Shown: positions 1-6,483 of the stretch, piece after piece
Layout of the letters: each line of letters opens with the position of its first letter
Numbering within the stretch: position 1 is the stretch's first letter
Source of the DNA: Candidatus Kapaibacterium sp.
Lineage (GTDB): Bacteria > Bacteroidota > Ignavibacteria > Kapaibacteriales > UBA2268
Direction of reading: 5' to 3'
NCBI GenBank assembly: GCA_030835065.1
Contig: JAUQWR010000840.1
Location: 1-7,863 of the forward strand
Length of the DNA: 7,863 nt
Program-made: the position numbers and the translations under genes
The notes under the pieces: model-generated
What the model was told of the DNA's origin: nothing
What the model saw: the letters and a program-made list of their open reading frames with translations, nothing else
Databases searched by the model: none

Positions 1-68
1 TCTTATAAAAAATCCCTAATTTTCAATATATTTACTTGAATTATTAGTATCATTTTTAAAAATGTTTT

Positions 69-3000
69 ATGAAGAGATTTATAGTCTTGTTTTTCGGCTT
101 TATAGCATTGACTGCTGCTGCTTTCAGTCAAAAAATTGTTGTAAGCGAATATAATAACGTGCCTGGATCGACTGTAGGCGAATGGATTGAGCTGCTTGTC
201 GTGCAAGACAATATAGATATAAGCGGGTTTAAGATTAGAGATAACTCATCTACTCAAAATTGGAGTGGAGGTGTTATATTCAAAGATGTTCCTCTTTGGA
301 AGCACTTGCGCAAAGGCACTGTAATCGTTATTGATACCCGTGGCATTTTAGCTCTCGATGAAGATCCTAAAGATGGATTTATCAATATACAAGCCCAAAA
401 TACTACTTATTTCACTCAATACCTCGAGCCTAGCGCCCTTGATTGGAATACTAATGCTCTCAATATCAATCAGCAATGGGATGTGATTGAAATTTTGGAT
501 AATAATGGCAAACACCATCATGCCTTGGGGCATACCGATTTGCCACCTCTTACATTGCAAGATACTCTTTCTTCTCCAAAGTCTATTCATGCTGATAATT
601 TTACTTCTGTATTAGCTGTTAGAGTTTGGGCAGGAGATATTTCAGGATATAATCAAGGATTGGGAACTACTTGGTCTGCTGCTACCGGAAGTGGCACTTA
701 TGGAACTGCTAATCAAGGCAATGGCAACCGTCCCGATCAGCAAAATGTCAATCAACTATTTTGGCGTGCTCTCCGCCAACCTGATTGGGCTGCGCCTAGT
801 GCCAAAATTGAATCCATTTCTAAGAGTGGTGTTAATATTTCTTGGTCTCAAGCAAATGATGTCTATCCGGCTGATAATACTCAAGGCTATATAGTTTTAA
901 GAGCACCAAAAGATAATATTACTGCTATGGCTGTTCCTGAAGATGGAAAATGGTATAATGCAGGTGATTATATCAATTCTGTTACAAAAGTTGTTGGCGT
1001 AAACGAAGGCAATACAAATACTACTTTTACTGATGCTAATCCCTCTTGCGATACTTCTTATGTTTATAGAATATTTTCTTTTAGATATACTAAAAGTATT
1101 GACTATAACAATATCGACATAAATCCTTTAAAAGGTCGTGGTCGTTCTTATAACGAATCTGTTTTTGCTCAAGTCGAAACTCAAAAAAGTACTCCGTCCA
1201 ACTTCAAAATCACTATCGATGGTGGTAAAGACAAAATTTGTACTGACGATATAATACTTATCATTTCCAACTTAGCAAAAAACAACAACTATACTTATGA
1301 ATGGCAAATCAACGGTGCTGTTCATTCTCAAGACAAATCAGACACTCTAAAAGTAAGAGTAAGCAAAGGTATTCATAAATATAAATTAAAAATATCTGAT
1401 CCAAATGGCTGTGTTTACTATTCTAACGAAATAACTGTTACTGCCATTGATCCACCAAACACTCAAATTCAAAGAATTTTCAATGGTGTAAACTATGATA
1501 TTACTAAAAACACTACTTTCTATATCTGCAAAGGCGATACTTTAAAATTATTTGGTAATGGCGGCAGCTTTAGTTCAGATTATACTCAAGACTGGTATAA
1601 AGATAATAAAAAAATAGCAACTGCCGACCCATATAAACTCAACGTTACAGAATCTGGAACATATTTCCTTGTTGTAAGCAATTTAAATCTTTGCGTGGAT
1701 ACTTCCTATTATGTAACTGTTGTAGCTAATGATATTAACTTTGCAACTGACAAAAGTGGTTTGAATTTTGTTCTATTATTAACAGAAAACGATAAAATTG
1801 AAGACTTAGTAATTACAAATAATGCTGATTATGATCTTACAATTCCAAAGGATTCAATTCTTATTTCTAGCGGATTTTCTATTGATAGCCCTAAAACATA
1901 TCCAATTGTTGTTCCTGCCAGGAAATCAATCACTTTAAAAATTAAAGCTACATTGACTCAACCCGGTAAATTATCCGGTAAAATGATTATTATATCAGCT
2001 TGCGGTCAAACTAAGATTATCAATCTTATGGCTTTAAAACAAAGCGAAGGCGCTTTTATGCAAGTACAAGATACTTTATCAATCCTAAAACCACATTGTG
2101 AATTGTCTCGTACTGCTAAGCTCGATTTCACAGTTCTTTCTCAATATGATATCGACCTTCAAGATCCGATTTTAAGAAAAAATAACTTCAAATTGGATTT
2201 GACTAATTTCAAGAAAAACATGAAATCAGGCGAATCAAATTCGCTTACTGTTATTTTTGATCAACAAACTGTCGGTCAATATTCAGATACATTAGTGTTT
2301 AGGTTTACAGCAAAATCTGCAACTCCTAAACTTGATTCAGCAAAAGTACTCATATTAGGCAACAACTATCAATTGCGATTTGAATTTGCTTCTACTCTAA
2401 ACTTTGGTGATATGGATAGATGCACAAACGATAAAGATTCAATTCTTATAGTTAAAAACGATAGTCCTGAAGCGATTGATATTACATCAGCAAATAATGA
2501 TAATAGAGTACTAATCAAAAATCTGCCATTGACTATTCAGCCCGGAATGATTGATTCAATCAAATTTACTTATTCTCCAAAAAATGAGTCTGAAGATTTT
2601 GACTTAGTAATGAAACTATCTCCTTGCGATACAAATATGACAATCAACTTCAAAAGTACTCACAAGGGCTATTTCTATTCGTTTAGCAAAGATACACTTG
2701 ATTTCGGAACAATATTCGATTGTAAGCAATCAAATGATGTTTCTTTAAATCTTAATCTAAATATTAAGAATGCAAATTCTGAATCAAAAGTAAAATCTAT
2801 TACTATTCCAAGTAATATGAAAGTAAATCTAAAACCCGGTGATAATTTAAGTGAAATCAACAACCTTATTGTAACACTTTTGGCTGATGGATCTACAAAT
2901 TATAATTCTACAATCAAGTTTGTTATCGAGCCTTGCAATACTGAAATGAGTCTGGAAGTAAAAGGTAAAAGAGTAAGCGCTAAACTAGATTATTCAATTA

Positions 3001-4025
3001 ATTCACCTAAAAAACTGGACTTTGGAACAGTTGTGGCAAACAATCCAATTAACAAGTCTATTACAATAACAAATAACTCAACTGTCGATATTAAATTAGC
3101 TGGAATAAGCGGCATTGCATTACCGTTCAAAATTATTCAACCTACTTTGCCTTTTGTTTTGCAATCCGGAAAGAATGTAGATTTGATAATTGAATATAAT
3201 CAATCAATCGAAGCTTCCAAAGATAGTATGGATATTAAATTGGAAATAGCAGAACCATGCGATCTCAGCGAAGTTATTACATTAGTTGCTGCAACAAAGG
3301 ATAAACAAAAAACATTAAATATTCAAGTGTTATTCCCAAGTGCAACAGTTAAAGGCGAAATTGGTAAAGAAGCAAAATTCGATCTATCACTAAAAGCTTC
3401 AGATTTAAACATTATGCGTAACACTGATATAAAGAGCATCAAGTTTGATATCAAATATAATGCCTCAATGCTTTATCCTAAAGCTGCCAAAGTTTCTTCC
3501 GCAAATCCAGGCATTTCCAGCATTAGTATCAATGAAGTTTCGGCTGGTGTTTCTGAAATCAAGTTCAATATTGCTGATGCTACAAAACTTAACGAAGATG
3601 TGTTGGGCACTGCCCTATTTACAGCGTTACTCGGCGATAATTTGAAAACCAACCTGAAAATAGCCAACCCTATTATCGAAAGCTCAGAAAATTATATACT
3701 AAGCACCAACGAAGGTGAATTTGAACTCGAAGGTGGATGTAATCTCGACAAACGATTATTAGGCATAGGCAAATCCGCTGTAATGAAACTTGTCTATAAG
3801 CAAAATTCTATCGAAATTAATTATAGAGTCATTGTTGATGCAAATACAAGCATCTCATTATATGATGTTAATGGCGAAGAAATCAAGCAAATTGTTGGCG
3901 GTATGCATATTCCTGGCGATTACTCAAAGCAATTCAATCTCAACGATATTTCTTCCGGTGTCTACATTTTGGTTTATAGATCCCAAGATTTATTGATTAC
4001 AGAAAAACTTCTGATCAATAAATAA
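69..4025 (+). CDS. Large secreted multidomain protein with T9SS type A sorting domain (lamin-tail / FnIII / Ig / ASH repeats / cohesin-like)
   Basis: This 1318-residue exported protein is probably anchored on or released from the cell surface by the type IX system. Residues 1-20 form a signal peptide with hydrophobic core FIVLFFGFIALTAAA; likely cleavage is after AFS, leaving Gln21, a common mature N-terminus in Bacteroidota. Residues about 22-165 resemble a lamin-tail domain (VVSEYNN, EWIEL, ISGFKIRD). Residues about 241-372 look fibronectin III-like (VNISWSQA, YIVLRAP, YVYRIFSF). Residues 378-460 and 464-554 are Ig/PKD-like, each with a cysteine pair. Residues 555-1080 are five ASH/choice-of-anchor-like units. 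Residues about 1083-1228 resemble a cohesin fold. Residues about 1239-1318 are the Por sorting tail (SLYDVNGEEI, ISSGVYILVY, ending EKLLINK). ATG69 is chosen because the signal peptide starts there; no Shine-Dalgarno is visible. No catalytic domain is recognisable, so adhesion or a structural role is inference. T9SS export is well supported; the exact internal domain limits are not. Confidence 0.9.
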   Translation: MKRFIVLFFGFIALTAAAFSQKIVVSEYNNVPGSTVGEWIELLVVQDNIDISGFKIRDNSSTQNWSGGVIFKDVPLWKHLRKGTVIVIDTRGILALDEDPKDGFINIQAQNTTYFTQYLEPSALDWNTNALNINQQWDVIEILDNNGKHHHALGHTDLPPLTLQDTLSSPKSIHADNFTSVLAVRVWAGDISGYNQGLGTTWSAATGSGTYGTANQGNGNRPDQQNVNQLFWRALRQPDWAAPSAKIESISKSGVNISWSQANDVYPADNTQGYIVLRAPKDNITAMAVPEDGKWYNAGDYINSVTKVVGVNEGNTNTTFTDANPSCDTSYVYRIFSFRYTKSIDYNNIDINPLKGRGRSYNESVFAQVETQKSTPSNFKITIDGGKDKICTDDIILIISNLAKNNNYTYEWQINGAVHSQDKSDTLKVRVSKGIHKYKLKISDPNGCVYYSNEITVTAIDPPNTQIQRIFNGVNYDITKNTTFYICKGDTLKLFGNGGSFSSDYTQDWYKDNKKIATADPYKLNVTESGTYFLVVSNLNLCVDTSYYVTVVANDINFATDKSGLNFVLLLTENDKIEDLVITNNADYDLTIPKDSILISSGFSIDSPKTYPIVVPARKSITLKIKATLTQPGKLSGKMIIISACGQTKIINLMALKQSEGAFMQVQDTLSILKPHCELSRTAKLDFTVLSQYDIDLQDPILRKNNFKLDLTNFKKNMKSGESNSLTVIFDQQTVGQYSDTLVFRFTAKSATPKLDSAKVLILGNNYQLRFEFASTLNFGDMDRCTNDKDSILIVKNDSPEAIDITSANNDNRVLIKNLPLTIQPGMIDSIKFTYSPKNESEDFDLVMKLSPCDTNMTINFKSTHKGYFYSFSKDTLDFGTIFDCKQSNDVSLNLNLNIKNANSESKVKSITIPSNMKVNLKPGDNLSEINNLIVTLLADGSTNYNSTIKFVIEPCNTEMSLEVKGKRVSAKLDYSINSPKKLDFGTVVANNPINKSITITNNSTVDIKLAGISGIALPFKIIQPTLPFVLQSGKNVDLIIEYNQSIEASKDSMDIKLEIAEPCDLSEVITLVAATKDKQKTLNIQVLFPSATVKGEIGKEAKFDLSLKASDLNIMRNTDIKSIKFDIKYNASMLYPKAAKVSSANPGISSISINEVSAGVSEIKFNIADATKLNEDVLGTALFTALLGDNLKTNLKIANPIIESSENYILSTNEGEFELEGGCNLDKRLLGIGKSAVMKLVYKQNSIEINYRVIVDANTSISLYDVNGEEIKQIVGGMHIPGDYSKQFNLNDISSGVYILVYRSQDLLITEKLLINK
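1731..3308 (+). repeat. Array of five ASH/choice-of-anchor-like protein repeats within the large secreted protein
   Basis: Residues 555-1080 of the surface protein divide into five divergent Ig-like units starting near residues 555, 665, 773, 874 and 979. The opening strand is recognisable in units 3 to 5 as TLNFGD, TLDFGT and KLDFGT, followed by a second strand ending in a polar turn (for example ITITNNS). Late in units 1, 3, 4 and 5 a cysteine follows a hydrophobic strand (ACG, SPC, EPC, EPC at residues 645, 853, 956 and 1064). The repeats are seen at protein level only; the DNA is too diverged to count as nucleotide repeats. Assignment to the ASH/choice-of-anchor D group rests on the L-x-F-G strand and the unit length. 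Units 1 and 2 are the least certain. Confidence 0.65.
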
Positions 4026-4048
4026 AATAAATTGAAAATTAATACTTC

Positions 4049-4070
4049 TATATTACTATACAGTAATATA
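4049..4070. promoter_or_regulatory. Perfect 9-bp inverted repeat upstream of the OsmC-family gene (operator or weak terminator hairpin)
   Basis: TATATTACT at 4049-4057 is the exact reverse complement of AGTAATATA at 4062-4070, with a 4-base spacer ATAC. It lies in the 70-base gap between the end of the large secreted protein and the OsmC-family start, 25 bases before that ATG. It could be an operator for the downstream gene. It could also be a weak AU-rich terminator stem for the upstream gene, since ATTTT follows. The stem contains only four C/G bases in total, so a strong terminator is unlikely. The same ATTACT/AGTAAT half-sites recur upstream of the LCP gene. Confidence 0.4.
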
Positions 4071-4095
4071 ATTTTAAAAATAAGGATTAATTAAA

Positions 4096-4491
4096 ATGTC
4101 AATTAGAATAGTATTTGCAGGCAACAAAAAGATAAACGCCGAATTGAATGGCTTTACAGTATATACAGATCAGCCAATACAAGGCGGAGGCGAAGGTAGT
4201 GCACCATCTCCATTCGAGTTGTTTCTTGCTTCTCTTGGCACATGTGCCGGTATTTACGTAAAAGGTTTTTGCGATAGTCGTGGAATATCGGCAGAAGGAA
4301 TTGAAATCGAACAGAATATTATGTACGATCAGATGAAAGGTAAGATTGGTAAAATCGTATTAGATATCAAGGTTCCGGCAGATTTTCCTGAAAAATATCA
4401 TGAAGCCGTGATAAATGCTGCTAATTATTGTGCTGTTAAGAAATTAATTCAGGATCCTCCTGAATTTGAAGTAAAAGCAACAGTAGTATAA
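4096..4491 (+). CDS. OsmC/Ohr-family protein (thiol-dependent peroxidase-like)
   Basis: The 131-residue product matches the compact length of OsmC/Ohr proteins, which reduce organic hydroperoxides in the cytoplasm through a reactive cysteine pair. The family signature is clear: a glycine-rich turn with Glu33 (GGGEG), then SPFELFLASLGTC with Cys50 at the start of the central helix, and the second cysteine Cys112 in ANYCAVKKLI. These are at the expected places for the peroxidatic and resolving cysteines. A third cysteine, Cys59, lies in FCDSRGI on the same helix. The SPFE-LGTC form looks closer to YhfA-type OsmC proteins than to classical OsmC or Ohr, so the actual substrate is open. ATG4096 is preceded by AAGGA at 4082-4086 with 9 bases spacing, the best Shine-Dalgarno in the window. 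The gene stands alone: the neighbour upstream is unrelated and the one downstream converges. Confidence 0.9.
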   Translation: MSIRIVFAGNKKINAELNGFTVYTDQPIQGGGEGSAPSPFELFLASLGTCAGIYVKGFCDSRGISAEGIEIEQNIMYDQMKGKIGKIVLDIKVPADFPEKYHEAVINAANYCAVKKLIQDPPEFEVKATVV

Positions 4492-4502
4492 ACTATTATA
4501 CA

Positions 4503-4553
4503 AAATTAAAAATGGGGTTGGTTCTAAATCTGAATCAACCCCATTTTTAATTT
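4503..4553. terminator. Bidirectional rho-independent terminator between converging genes
   Basis: A long inverted repeat lies in the 60-base gap between the OsmC-family stop and the phosphatase stop. The arms at 4503-4524 and 4532-4553 pair over 22 bases with a single non-Watson-Crick position (G4521 opposite T4535, a G-U wobble on the plus transcript). The loop is TAAATCT. The core is GGGGTTG/CAACCCC, flanked by an A-run on the left and a T-run on the right, so each strand reads as a GC-rich stem followed by U residues. The last two bases of the right arm lie inside the phosphatase stop codon. It should stop transcription from both sides. Confidence 0.9.
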
Positions 4554-5073
4554 AATCAAACTCGAACCTATCCTTAGGAAAATGCTTTTTGGGATATTCA
4601 AAGAATATTAAATTTCCATTAACTTTATCTATATCCTTCCAAGATTCAATATCAAACTCAACACAGAAAACTCCGCCAGTAGGAATATTAGCCACATAAT
4701 CGCCGGTAAAATATGCAAAAAGAGACGTCATATCGGGATTATGTCCAAATAATGCAACAAAATCATATTGGTCATCCATAGATTGGAGCAAAGACACAAC
4801 ATATTTAGGGCCACGCTCAAAAATATTAATATCTTTTCGAATATTTTCTTGTGGATACTTAAAGGCATCTGCATAATACTTACAAGTTGTATATGCTCTT
4901 AATGCCGGACTTGAAACAATTAAATCAGGCTTTTTATCGAGCAAATTAGCAACAACAGACGACATTTTTAGTGCATCCCTCAATCCTCTTTCGTTTAATG
5001 GACGCTCAATATCAGTCCATTCAGGATTATCCCAGCTGGACTTTGCATGTCGGGACAATAGTATTTTTTTCAT
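4552..5073 (-). CDS. sixA: SixA-type histidine phosphatase (phosphoglycerate mutase-like superfamily)
   Basis: This 173-residue protein is a cytoplasmic member of the histidine phosphatase superfamily. The nucleophile motif is at the N-terminus, LLSRHAKSSW, with Arg8 and His9. The second phosphate-pocket arginine is Arg59 in SSPALRAYTT, and the C-terminal catalytic histidine is His111 in FGHNPDM. A likely acid residue is Glu86 in the segment IFERG. RHAKSSW with a short chain is typical of the SixA (COG2062) group; the symbol is given by family only. E. coli SixA removes phosphate from phosphohistidine in signalling or phosphotransfer proteins, but members of this group may act on other phosphoesters and no partner kinase is in the window. 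The ATG lies 11 bp after the stop of the LCP gene on the same strand, so the two are probably cotranscribed. No Shine-Dalgarno is visible, so translation may rely on coupling or an AU-rich leader. Confidence 0.88.
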   Translation of the reverse strand: MKKILLSRHAKSSWDNPEWTDIERPLNERGLRDALKMSSVVANLLDKKPDLIVSSPALRAYTTCKYYADAFKYPQENIRKDINIFERGPKYVVSLLQSMDDQYDFVALFGHNPDMTSLFAYFTGDYVANIPTGGVFCVEFDIESWKDIDKVNGNLIFFEYPKKHFPKDRFEFD

Positions 5074-5084
5074 TTATTAATTAA

Positions 5085-6395
5085 TTACTGATTATTAGTT
5101 TCAAAAACTTTCTTTTCAGATTGTATAATATATTTTACTTGTTGAACTTTTTCAGTTTGTTTTCTTTTTTCATAGGATTTAGTCAATATCGCTTCAAAAC
5201 CATCTCTAATTTTTGCTCTTTGTTTCAAGTCTTTTACTTGGCACCAGGCTCTTTGATCGAAGTAAACCGAAAGAGTTTTAATAGCACGAGCAGGATTTTT
5301 TGCTGTATCAGCAGCAGCTCTGCTCAAAGCATTATTTAATACCGAGGCTACATCTAATTTTGGTTGTGGAGCATCAACTCCTTGTTCTGTTCTTTCAGTA
5401 TTAAAATCTTCAATTCTCTTACTAAGTTTTTTAATAATTTCTTTATCAGTAAAATCATAAACTTTAAATTTTATAGGAATTGCAGGGCGTACGAAAATTG
5501 AAATATCACCTGAATTATGAGGAAAACCATGTTTAGCCAATTGTTCAGTAATATTTTTTGCAATATCATAATTAATATTAGATTCAACAAAAGCCAAGCC
5601 GCCATGCATTAAAATTCCGCCAAAAGGACCATCTAGTTTGTTGAAATGAGTTAAAATCGCTTGTCGCATAAATTGTCCCTGATTATAACTTCTCTGATAG
5701 TCGTCTCCGCCTAAACCTTTGCGAGAGCGCAACACTTGGAGAGTAGATTGAGCATCTTTATAACCCAACAATTCCAGAATTCCCATTGCTTGCGAAAAAC
5801 CAAATTCCACAAAGTAATGTATCTTATCTAATTTTGCAATTCTGGCTAATTCTTTCAAATAAGCATCTCTACCCTTTACAGCACGAACAATTGTAAGCTT
5901 ATTCTGTCCAGTAGTATCATTAAATCCGGCATCTGCTGGTGTATCCCGAGGAATAGAGGTAATTTCGATTTTGCCTGAATCTATCAATATCGAAATCACA
6001 TGATTTGCATCTGCATGTCGGGTTGCTGCACCCAATCTCGAATCTACACCTGTAATAGCAATATTGATTCTTCTTCCGGTAAATATTCTCTTTGCTTCTG
6101 CTCCTGCAACCGGATCTACTGCCACATTCAATCCTGATTCATCGCTTACTCTAATAAATTGGTCGCTTGAATCTTCTATAGATACAACTGATTTGATAAA
6201 ATCTTCGCTAAAACTTGTGTTTCCTGCACTGTCTTTTACTGTTGCCGGTTTCATTGAGCCTGCCGCAGAATGTGCACTCTCTTTGAAAAACATTGACGAA
6301 AATAACCATATTACTGCAAGCACTATTCCAATTGTAACTACTGATTTCAACAATCTATTTTTCTTTTTTTTGACTTCTTTACCATTCTTAGTCAT
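5085..6395 (-). CDS. Membrane-anchored LytR-CpsA-Psr (LCP) family protein
   Basis: The 436-residue protein has a lysine-rich cytoplasmic tip (residues 2-17), one membrane helix (about 18-37) and an extracytoplasmic domain. A low-complexity linker leads to the LCP domain from about residue 109. Family motifs appear in order: INIAITGVDSR (Asp118, Arg120), TRHADANHV (Arg126, Asp129), ITSIPRDT (Arg150, Asp151), NKLTIVRAV, YFVEFGF, ILELLGY, then LRSRKG (Arg223, Arg225) and DYQRSYNQGQFMRQAIL (Arg235, Arg244, Gln245). These acidic and arginine residues hold Mg and the lipid pyrophosphate in known LCP enzymes, which move glycans from undecaprenyl pyrophosphate to peptidoglycan in Gram-positives. The role here is unknown. 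A helical, charged tail follows (about 330-436), beyond the usual domain. The start is supported by AAAGAG seven bases upstream of the ATG. The SixA-type gene follows 11 bp downstream, suggesting an operon. Confidence 0.87.
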   Translation of the reverse strand: MTKNGKEVKKKKNRLLKSVVTIGIVLAVIWLFSSMFFKESAHSAAGSMKPATVKDSAGNTSFSEDFIKSVVSIEDSSDQFIRVSDESGLNVAVDPVAGAEAKRIFTGRRINIAITGVDSRLGAATRHADANHVISILIDSGKIEITSIPRDTPADAGFNDTTGQNKLTIVRAVKGRDAYLKELARIAKLDKIHYFVEFGFSQAMGILELLGYKDAQSTLQVLRSRKGLGGDDYQRSYNQGQFMRQAILTHFNKLDGPFGGILMHGGLAFVESNINYDIAKNITEQLAKHGFPHNSGDISIFVRPAIPIKFKVYDFTDKEIIKKLSKRIEDFNTERTEQGVDAPQPKLDVASVLNNALSRAAADTAKNPARAIKTLSVYFDQRAWCQVKDLKQRAKIRDGFEAILTKSYEKRKQTEKVQQVKYIIQSEKKVFETNNQ

Positions 6396-6435
6396 TTATA
6401 AACTCTTTTTTCAATTTTGCAAAAACAAGACAAGC

Positions 6436-6460
6436 AAATTACTAACATTATTAGTAATTT
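6436..6460. promoter_or_regulatory. Perfect 10-bp inverted repeat upstream of the LCP-phosphatase unit
   Basis: AAATTACTAA at 6436-6445 is the exact reverse complement of TTAGTAATTT at 6451-6460, with a 5-base spacer CATTA. It lies in the 88-base gap between the PD40 gene stop and the LCP ATG, about 40 bases upstream of the latter, where an operator or promoter-proximal site is expected. No T-run follows the stem on the minus strand, so it is not a typical terminator for the PD40 gene. I could not find a clean Bacteroidota-type promoter (TAnnTTTG) beside it. A regulatory role is inference. Confidence 0.4.
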
Positions 6461-6483
6461 ACAATAATTAGAAATAAATATTA

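Noticed and set aside
51..64. 14-base palindrome CATTTTTAAAAATG just before the first gene
   Set aside because: It is made of A and T runs and is expected by chance in such AT-rich intergenic DNA; no promoter hexamers sit around it.
3..206. Minus-strand open frame covering the start of the large secreted protein
   Set aside because: It overlaps the signal peptide coding region, shows no family motif and has no ribosome binding site.
348..590. Minus-strand 80-codon frame, and similar short frames inside the large gene (691-894, 2675-2863, 3445-3667, 3790-3996)
   Set aside because: They are shadows of the strongly supported 1318-residue frame, with no recognisable protein motif.
4026..4095. 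Bacteroidota-type promoter (TTG and TAnnTTTG) in the gap before the OsmC-family gene
   Set aside because: I searched the gap and found no convincing pair of boxes at the right spacing, so no promoter is called.
6064..6471. 135-codon open frame on the plus strand, antisense to the LCP N-terminal half
   Set aside because: It lies opposite a well-supported coding region, has a low-complexity Phe/Leu-rich sequence produced by the Lys-rich opposite strand, and matches no family.
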